This document shows, one piece after another, positions 6,372 through 10,743 of a stretch of DNA of 10,743 nucleotides (position 1 is the stretch's first letter; each line of letters starts with the position of its first letter). The stretch spans positions 1 to 10,743 of the forward strand of contig CAZMCH010000122.1 in assembly GCA_964564735.1 (NCBI GenBank), written 5' to 3'. Made by a program: the position numbers and the translations under genes. The notes under the pieces were generated by a model, which was given only the letters and a program-made list of their open reading frames with translations, had not been told where the DNA came from and searched no databases. This stretch comes from CAZMCH01 sp964564735 (GTDB lineage Bacteria; Poribacteria; DTPJ01).

Positions 6372-7058
6372 TTATCTGAAAACTTTATGCAGAAAGACTA
6401 CACGTCCTATAATTTTTGTTTCATAATCATTTGGTAATGGTATCAACGGAGGTTGTGAGTTATCATGCGATTGAAGAATAACGGTATCACCTCTACGATA
6501 AAATCTTCTTAATTCTGGTTTGTTATTGACTGCAACTAAAACTCTATCTCCGTCTTTTATCTTTGCTTTTGAGTCAACAATAATAATATCGTCATCTTCT
6601 ATTTTATCGTCAGTCAAATTTTTCTCATTTGCAAAAATGGCAAATGAATTGTCAAGATCAAGCTGAATCCCCGTTGGGATTATATAATTCCCCGCTTTCT
6701 TTTTTGATTGGCTATAAGAATATAACAATGGAATTTGTGGGATTTCGTTTACTATTCCCACATGACCAACATCATTATTAATGTTTTTTCTATCATCATC
6801 AGCAACAGGCTTGAATTGTGTCTTGAGTTTATCCATTTGTCGTTCATATTTCTCTCGCTGAAGCAGTTTTAATAGTTCATCAGAATTAAGATCAAGTATT
6901 TCAGCCATTGCGCGCGCAGTATCATCAGCGATTGGAACACCTGATATAAACCTGCTAATAAGAGTTTGATCTTTGCCTATCTTAACAGCAAGCTCTTGTT
7001 GCGTCATGCCCTTTTCTTTCATGGCATTTTTTACCATTTCACCAGCTTGACTCGCCAT
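6372..7058 (-). CDS. XRE-family repressor with a LexA/S24-like domain lacking the catalytic pair
   Basis: A 228-residue regulator. Residues about 9-63 form a helix-turn-helix (MTQQELAVKIGKDQTLISRFISG at its core), followed by a charged linker (65-100) and a C-terminal S24/LexA-like beta domain (about 107-225). A gapless match of 139-157 to LexA puts Asn147 where the catalytic Ser of GMSM sits. NNKPELRRF (178-186) puts Arg184 at the catalytic Lys. The Ala-Gly cleavage site is not evident either, since the AG at 122-123 aligns further downstream. It should therefore bind DNA and dimerise without self-cleaving. The ATG has AAGGTGA 7 bases upstream. It lies 13 bases after nqrF and 3 before the membrane module, and may control that module. 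A phage repressor origin is possible, though no phage genes are nearby. Confidence 0.85.
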   Translation of the reverse strand: MASQAGEMVKNAMKEKGMTQQELAVKIGKDQTLISRFISGVPIADDTARAMAEILDLNSDELLKLLQREKYERQMDKLKTQFKPVADDDRKNINNDVGHVGIVNEIPQIPLLYSYSQSKKKAGNYIIPTGIQLDLDNSFAIFANEKNLTDDKIEDDDIIIVDSKAKIKDGDRVLVAVNNKPELRRFYRRGDTVILQSHDNSQPPLIPLPNDYETKIIGRVVFLHKVFR

Positions 7059-7071
7059 ATTGAATCACCTT

Positions 7072-8154
7072 CTATGAGAATTTATCAAAATATATGTTCT
7101 CTTTTTTGAATCCTTTAGACAAAAGAATATCTATAGTTGCGTCTATCATTGGCGGAGGTCCGCATAGATATGCTTCTTTATTTTCGCCGTTATCTGTGTA
7201 TTTATCAACAATTTGATGTATAAATCCAACTTCACCAACCCATTTATCCTCCTCAGGTTCTGATAGTGCCATAATAAACTTAAAATTTGGGTGCATTTCA
7301 GAGAGTTTATAAAACTCATCTATATAATATAAATCTCTTTTTGACCTTGCGCCAAAGTAAAATGTTATATTACGAGTGCTTCCTATCTCTAATAAATGAT
7401 ATATTATTGACCTGAAAGGCGCCATACCGCAACCGCCTGCAATGCAAATAATATCATTAGTTGAGTCTTCATGCAAGTAAAATTCACCAAAAGGACCTGT
7501 AAAGGAAATTTTATCACCAATATTCAAGGATTGATGTATATAAGTTGAGCATACCCCACCAAGAACTAGCCTGACTATGAGTCTGATCGTATCTTTTTCG
7601 CTTGGAACAGAGGCTATTGAATAAGCCCTATATTCTGATGTATTTGGAACACGAAACTGTATATATTGCCCCGGTCTGAATGATGCTGTTTTTGGCTCTA
7701 TCAATCTAAGTGTTATTTCTTTTGTATCATAGTTTAGTTTCTCTATATCGATAATCTCGGCAATAAACTCATTTATGGCAAGGTATTCGTTTGGTATTAT
7801 AACTTTTATATCAGATTTTACTTTTACTTGACAAGCAAGCCTGACATTTTTTGAAATATCAGCCCTTGTCAAAAATGGCAGTTCTGTTGGCAGGACTTGT
7901 CCTCCACCTTCAGCCACGATCATCTTGCAAAATCCGCATGTTGCTTTTCCCCCACATGCAGAAGGAATGAATATCTTATTATCAAAAAGACCTGATAAAA
8001 GGGAATTTCCACCATCAACGATGAATTCCATTTCATTATTGATTGTAATTTTGCATTTTCCATAATTTGAAAAGAAATGATCAGCAAGGACAAGCAAAAT
8101 CCCCAAAATACCTGCGATTCCGAACATTATTAGAATAGCTGTGAAATTAATCAT
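7072..8154 (-). CDS. nqrF: Na+-translocating NADH:quinone reductase subunit F
   Basis: The NADH-oxidising entry subunit of Na+-NQR, which passes electrons from FAD to a 2Fe-2S centre on the cytoplasmic face. Seen in order: an N-terminal membrane helix (5-25); a ferredoxin domain with Cys67, Cys73, Cys76 and Cys108; the flavin motif RAYSIAS (176-182); an NADH-binding GGCGMAPFRS (240-249); CGPPPM (331-336); and the family C-terminus ENIYFDKF. At 360 residues it is shorter than Vibrio NqrF (about 408), but all cofactor motifs are present. The ATG has only a weak GGAA upstream. It follows the toxin gene by 18 bases. nqrA-D are not in the window. Rnf lacks such a fused subunit; other ferredoxin-reductase fusions are possible, but the TM anchor and nearby nqrE favour NqrF. 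Confidence 0.9.
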   Translation of the reverse strand: MINFTAILIMFGIAGILGILLVLADHFFSNYGKCKITINNEMEFIVDGGNSLLSGLFDNKIFIPSACGGKATCGFCKMIVAEGGGQVLPTELPFLTRADISKNVRLACQVKVKSDIKVIIPNEYLAINEFIAEIIDIEKLNYDTKEITLRLIEPKTASFRPGQYIQFRVPNTSEYRAYSIASVPSEKDTIRLIVRLVLGGVCSTYIHQSLNIGDKISFTGPFGEFYLHEDSTNDIICIAGGCGMAPFRSIIYHLLEIGSTRNITFYFGARSKRDLYYIDEFYKLSEMHPNFKFIMALSEPEEDKWVGEVGFIHQIVDKYTDNGENKEAYLCGPPPMIDATIDILLSKGFKKENIYFDKFS

Positions 8155-8172
8155 TTTCCAGTTTGCTCAGTT

Positions 8173-8472
8173 TTATAGACGCTTTCTATATATGTTTTTC
8201 CTATCATCAATAGCACATATAGAAACGAATTTTCCCTTATAATCCTCTATTATTTCATAAATGATTCTGTAATGCCCAGCAAATCTGAACCCACGATATC
8301 CCGATAAGTTTTCTTGCAATGACTTCCCAATTGGAGGGTTTTTCATTATAGCTTCAATCGCTTTTTTGAAATCATCTTCTGTTTCTTTGCCAATCTTCTT
8401 TCTCAGCCTTTTCCAGTCCCTTTGGGCTTGAGGTGAAAACTCTATTCTAGTTCTTTTTGAAATTCTTCCCAA
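8173..8472 (-). CDS. RelE/ParE-superfamily toxin of a type II toxin-antitoxin pair
   Basis: A small basic protein (99 residues) with the RelE/ParE fold signature: IEFSPQAQRDWKRL (10-23) as helix 1 after the first strand, a mid-length helix (32-44), then YRGFRFAGHYRIIYEI (59-74) and CAIDDRKNIYRKRL (86-99). Members cleave ribosome-bound mRNA or block gyrase; which applies here is not visible. The only suitable start is TTG with AGGGGAA about 8 bases upstream. This overlaps the preceding gene by 31 bases, the coupled order antitoxin then toxin. The C-terminal arginines and Tyr (RKNIYRKR) sit where many RelE-type enzymes keep active residues. It lies inside the nqrE-nqrF run. Confidence 0.85.
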   Translation of the reverse strand: MGRISKRTRIEFSPQAQRDWKRLRKKIGKETEDDFKKAIEAIMKNPPIGKSLQENLSGYRGFRFAGHYRIIYEIIEDYKGKFVSICAIDDRKNIYRKRL

Positions 8473-8795
8473 CTTTTTGATTCCCCTAGTTTTGCTTCTT
8501 TGCTACCTTTTCTGATTCTTTTCACCAAACTTTTATTTGATTTTATTTCGGCTGTCTCATACCAAGAATCTATTACTTCCTTAACAAAAGACCAATCGCC
8601 AGAATCTATTGATCTTGATATTGACTGGTATAGCTGACTTTTGAAATCTTCTTTGCCTTTTTTACTAAAAACATTTAACCAAGAAAAATCATAATCTTCC
8701 AATTGATTTTCGCTTTTTTCAGTTAAAAGACTTGATAATCTAAATGCCAAATGTTCTATCTGTTCTGATTTTCTTGTTTTTGTTAACACAATCAC
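8442..8795 (-). CDS. Putative antitoxin partner of the RelE/ParE toxin
   Basis: A 117-residue, highly charged, mostly helical protein directly upstream of and overlapping the toxin gene, the usual antitoxin place. The C-terminal SKSWEEFQKELE (106-117) resembles the toxin-wrapping tails of RelB-type antitoxins. The middle, ISRSIDSGDWSFVKEVIDSWYETAE (about 59-83), is a helical segment I cannot assign to a DNA-binding fold, and the protein is longer than the usual 70-90 residues. The start is GTG at 8795 with GAGGAG 4 bases upstream; the in-frame GTG at 8789 has 10-base spacing and is an alternative. I see no clear promoter of its own in the 57-base gap after nqrE. Confidence 0.7.
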   Translation of the reverse strand: MIVLTKTRKSEQIEHLAFRLSSLLTEKSENQLEDYDFSWLNVFSKKGKEDFKSQLYQSISRSIDSGDWSFVKEVIDSWYETAEIKSNKSLVKRIRKGSKEAKLGESKSWEEFQKELE

Positions 8796-8799
8796 TCAA

Positions 8800-8805
8800 C
8801 TCCTC
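8800..8805 (-). promoter_or_regulatory. Strong ribosome binding site of the antitoxin gene
   Basis: GAGGAG on the minus strand. It lies 4 bases before the GTG at 8795 and 10 before the in-frame GTG at 8789, so it supports either start. It is among the best Shine-Dalgarno matches in the window, which suits the high synthesis an antitoxin needs relative to its toxin. Confidence 0.6.
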
Positions 8806-8852
8806 AAAATAAAATTTAATAAAAAAGCCATCAATACTATTCAGACAATATT

Positions 8853-9431
8853 TTAAAGCCCAACGATTCCAGCAAATCCTATAAAAGCCAAAGCCATTAT
8901 ACCAGCGATTATCATGGTTATACCTGCACCTTCAAGGGCTTTTGGGACATTTGCAAATCGGAGTTTTGCCCTTATACCTGCCATAGCAATTATCGCCAAA
9001 GTCCAGCCTAGTCCACTACTCAAAGCATAAATAAAGGACTGAATAAAGGAATAATTCCTCAAAACCATAAATAAAGACAATCCAAGAATGGCACAATTGA
9101 CAGTTATTAGAGGAAGAAAAACACCCATATTAATATACAAAATACTTAAATACCTCTCAACAACCATCTCAACCAACTGAACTATACCTGCAATAATAAT
9201 TATAAAAACCAAGTATTGCAGATATTCAATATTTAATGGGACAAAGATATAATGATATAAAATCCAGTTTACAGACGCAGTAAGAACCATGACAAATGTA
9301 ACCGCACAGCCCATTCCCCATGCAGTTTTTATATCCCTTGATACTGAGATAAATGGACACATGCCAAGTAGATATGTTAATGCGATGTTATTTGTGAACA
9401 ATGCAGAGAAAAATATTGCAAATAAAGTCAT
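8853..9431 (-). CDS. nqrE: Na+-translocating NADH:quinone reductase subunit E (NqrE/RnfA family)
   Basis: A membrane subunit of Na+-NQR, homologous to RnfA. The 192 residues form six helices, with the family segments NNIALTYLLGMCPF (14-27), GMGCAVTFVMVL (39-50), VFLPLITVNCAILG (104-117, holding the conserved membrane Cys) and SGLGWTLAIIAMAGIRAKL (139-157). Cys residues in LGMCPF and TVNCA are those thought to hold an iron centre inside the membrane. Helices 1-3 read more like RnfA and the C-terminal half more like NqrE. The presence of nqrF downstream decides the name. The ATG at 9431 gives a typical N-terminus; its ribosome site is weak. It lies 31 bases after the aldolase stop and is probably cotranscribed with it. 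Confidence 0.87.
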   Translation of the reverse strand: MTLFAIFFSALFTNNIALTYLLGMCPFISVSRDIKTAWGMGCAVTFVMVLTASVNWILYHYIFVPLNIEYLQYLVFIIIIAGIVQLVEMVVERYLSILYINMGVFLPLITVNCAILGLSLFMVLRNYSFIQSFIYALSSGLGWTLAIIAMAGIRAKLRFANVPKALEGAGITMIIAGIMALAFIGFAGIVGL

Positions 9432-9462
9432 TTCTTTTACAAATATGTTATGTGTTTCACGC

Positions 9463-10443
9463 TTAATGCCTAGCTAATCTCTCGTAACCAAGACTTTTCA
9501 GAACTTCCTTCCATACTTTGACTTGCGCGTCAAAATGAGCATCTCGGTATCTTGTAGAATATCTTTGTTCAGGATCACCTTTTCTAATAATATCAATATC
9601 TTCTAATATTGCTTCTGCGGCGACTCTTGCACCTTCACGCCCAACTCGTGTCCAGATATTAAACCTTATAACACCATCATAGGCAAGAGTTCCTAACTGC
9701 TCAGGAGGAATACTTGACCCGCCATGCAGGACAATCTTTGCATCTCCAAGCAATTCAGTTACTTTCTTTGCACGTGCGCCATCGTAATCAGCCCAGCCAA
9801 GAGCCTGTTGTTTTGAGCCTAATTCAACAACGATAAGATCAACACCCGTTTTTTCAATGAATGACTTTGCGGATTTTGCGTATTCAGTATTATCATCAGT
9901 CAAAGCCTTTGCATCGTGATGCCCTTCGACTGCTGGTCTTTGAAGTGCGCCCTCTATGACAATATGTTTACTATATTTTTCAACCATTTTTCTGGTTATG
10001 TCTATATTTTCATCAAGTGTTCTTTCGTCCAATGAGCCGTCAACCATGACCGTTGAGAATTTATCTCTATATTTATCCCAAAGCCATTCTTCTGTTATCG
10101 GATTTCCATGATCATGATGCGGAAGAGCAATGACATCATAATAAGTTCCGCCCTTAGTTCCGCAGAGAATATCCATTGCAGAAAGACAAAGCCTAAGCCC
10201 TTCTTCTTTTGTGCTATGTTTTAGAACTCTCTTTGCCTGTTGCATTTCCTCATATCCAAATGTTATGGTTGGTGCAACAACAGGCTGTTTTATTCCATAT
10301 TCATTCGCAAATTCTCTTACTGCATATAATACTGCCTCTAAGTTCATAACGCTATCATATCCCAAAACAGGCATAACAACATTGGCTTCTCTTAGCCTCT
10401 GTAAGATTTCTAATGTTTGCATTCTATCTGTTACAACTGGCAT
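9463..10443 (-). CDS. Class II (zinc) fructose-bisphosphate aldolase-like protein
   Basis: A 326-residue TIM-barrel of the class II aldolase family, which cleaves or joins ketose bisphosphates using Zn2+. Seen: PHHDHGN (108-114) with the catalytic Asp111 and zinc His112; VMVDGSLDERTLDENI (132-147), like the family VMIDGS...ENI; IVLHGGSS (237-244) with the second zinc His240; and the substrate loop RFNIWTR (260-266). Two departures stand out: the GTxHG motif that supplies the third zinc His reads GSKQQ (209-213), and the KINIDT loop reads RFNIWT. Substrate and even activity are therefore uncertain; tagatose-bisphosphate aldolases share the fold. The ATG has AAAGGT 7 bases upstream and a good promoter 80-110 bases upstream. 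It heads the minus-strand run. Confidence 0.78.
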   Translation of the reverse strand: MPVVTDRMQTLEILQRLREANVVMPVLGYDSVMNLEAVLYAVREFANEYGIKQPVVAPTITFGYEEMQQAKRVLKHSTKEEGLRLCLSAMDILCGTKGGTYYDVIALPHHDHGNPITEEWLWDKYRDKFSTVMVDGSLDERTLDENIDITRKMVEKYSKHIVIEGALQRPAVEGHHDAKALTDDNTEYAKSAKSFIEKTGVDLIVVELGSKQQALGWADYDGARAKKVTELLGDAKIVLHGGSSIPPEQLGTLAYDGVIRFNIWTRVGREGARVAAEAILEDIDIIRKGDPEQRYSTRYRDAHFDAQVKVWKEVLKSLGYERLARH

Positions 10444-10524
10444 ATTTTTACCTTTCGTTTTTTAATATAGTGTTTTGTCTAGCTATAAGATTTAGTGGAT
10501 TTATCCAAGTTTTATTTAATCAGA

Positions 10525-10553
10525 ATTATATCATAACAAAATAATAGAGACAA
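10525..10553 (-). promoter_or_regulatory. Predicted sigma70-type promoter of the aldolase-nqr run
   Basis: On the minus strand, -35 TTGTCT (10553-10548), 17 bases ending in TGA, then a perfect -10 TATAAT (10530-10525) with the extended TG. Transcription would start near 10518, giving a leader of about 75 bases to the ATG at 10443. This is the best promoter match in the window and probably drives several downstream genes. Confidence 0.65.
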
Positions 10554-10573
10554 GATTTATATCAAGAAATCTT
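10552..10573. repeat. Inverted repeat abutting the aldolase promoter
   Basis: Arms AAGATTT (10552-10558) and AAATCTT (10567-10573) are perfect 7-bp inverted copies with 8 bases between. The repeat ends inside the first two bases of the -35 box at 10553, a place where repressors or activators bind. A further AAGATTT lies at 10487-10493 in the leader. In DNA this AT-rich such arms can be chance. The rest of 10444-10682 holds the two divergent promoters and no gene that I can see. Confidence 0.3.
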
Positions 10574-10632
10574 ATGTTTTCTAATAATTGCTTATTTATG
10601 AGAATTTATATTCGATCATTATCAAAAAACCC

Positions 10633-10661
10633 TTGAAATTAACAATAAATTATGATATGCT
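10633..10661 (+). promoter_or_regulatory. Predicted sigma70-type promoter of the tRNA-Pro gene
   Basis: -35 TTGAAA (10633-10638), 17 bases ending in TGA, then -10 TATGCT (10656-10661) with the extended TG. Start of transcription would be near 10668, about 15 bases before the tRNA. A second TATGCT at 10666-10671 is an alternative -10 but lacks a -35 at good spacing. Confidence 0.55.
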
Positions 10662-10682
10662 TAATTATGCTAACTTATATAA

Positions 10683-10743
10683 CGGGGTGTAGCGCAGTCC
10701 GGCTAGCGCGCATGCTTTGGGAGCATGAAGTCGGAGGTTCGAA
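10683..10743 (+). tRNA. tRNA-Pro (anticodon TGG), 3' end beyond the window
   Basis: The cloverleaf starts with the acceptor strand CGGGGTG, then a D arm GCGC...GCGC, an anticodon stem CATGC/GCATG with loop TTTGGGA (anticodon TGG at 10718-10720), a 5-base variable region, and the T stem and loop GGAGG TTCGAA. The window ends inside the T loop, so the 3' half of the T and acceptor stems is missing. TGG reads CCA and, by wobble, other CCN codons. It is divergent from the aldolase gene, with its own promoter. Confidence 0.95.

Noticed and set aside
6372..7058. Prophage remnant suggested by a LexA-like repressor together with dam and a terminal tRNA
   Set aside because: No integrase, structural or replication phage genes are present, and the neighbours are metabolic and membrane genes.
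7072..9431. Rnf complex instead of Na+-NQR
   Set aside because: The F-type ferredoxin-flavin fusion with an N-terminal anchor belongs to NQR; RnfA-like features in the N-terminal half of the E subunit are expected from homology.
10211..10465. Open frame on the plus strand opposite the aldolase gene
   Set aside because: It is the antisense shadow of a gene with clear family motifs and has no ribosome site or recognisable protein.
1..10743. Avoidance or clustering of GATC sites given the Dam-type methylase
   Set aside because: A rough count by eye gives about 35 sites, close to what this base composition would give by chance, and no cluster was seen apart from GATCGATC near 5005.
1..10743. 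CRISPR array or transposon ends
   Set aside because: No regularly spaced direct repeats, transposase genes or matched terminal inverted repeats were found.

Overview
AT-rich bacterial DNA, probably from an uncultured Gram-negative-type bacterium. The evidence is an orphan Dam-type methylase, two Na+-NQR (sodium-pumping NADH:quinone reductase) subunit genes, and two dispersed repeats of kinds common in environmental genomes. I cannot place it in a phylum. Gene packing is tight, with many overlapping or coupled starts, and at least four genes appear to start at TTG or GTG.

Layout. The plus strand (1-4213) holds a possible tail of an unknown gene (2-85), a GNAT acetyltransferase, a D12-class adenine methylase lying between two different repeats, and then a compact run: CDF-like metal transporter, TrpF-like isomerase, tsaE and tsaB. 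TsaE and TsaB are partners in t6A modification of ANN-decoding tRNAs. The minus strand (10443 down to 4226) reads, in order of transcription: class II aldolase-like enzyme, nqrE, an antitoxin-toxin pair, nqrF, an XRE/LexA-like regulator, and three membrane-protein genes that I do not recognise. The two runs converge with only 12 bases between their stops and no visible terminator. A truncated tRNA-Pro(TGG) with its own promoter closes the window on the plus strand.

Points of most interest. (1) Three coupled unknown membrane genes (4226-6368) sit directly behind the regulator. They are a 6-TM protein, a protein with a large extracytoplasmic alpha/beta domain held by two TM helices, and a second 6-TM protein; together they look like one complex. 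(2) The regulator has a LexA-type C-terminal domain in which both catalytic residues appear to be replaced (Ser to Asn, Lys to Arg), so it should bind DNA and sense without cleaving itself. (3) A RelE/ParE-type toxin and an unusually long partner lie between nqrE and nqrF. (4) The aldolase-like protein lacks one usual zinc-ligand His. (5) Three promoters share one build: TTGTCT or TTGAAA, 17 bases ending in TGA, then a TATAAT-like -10.
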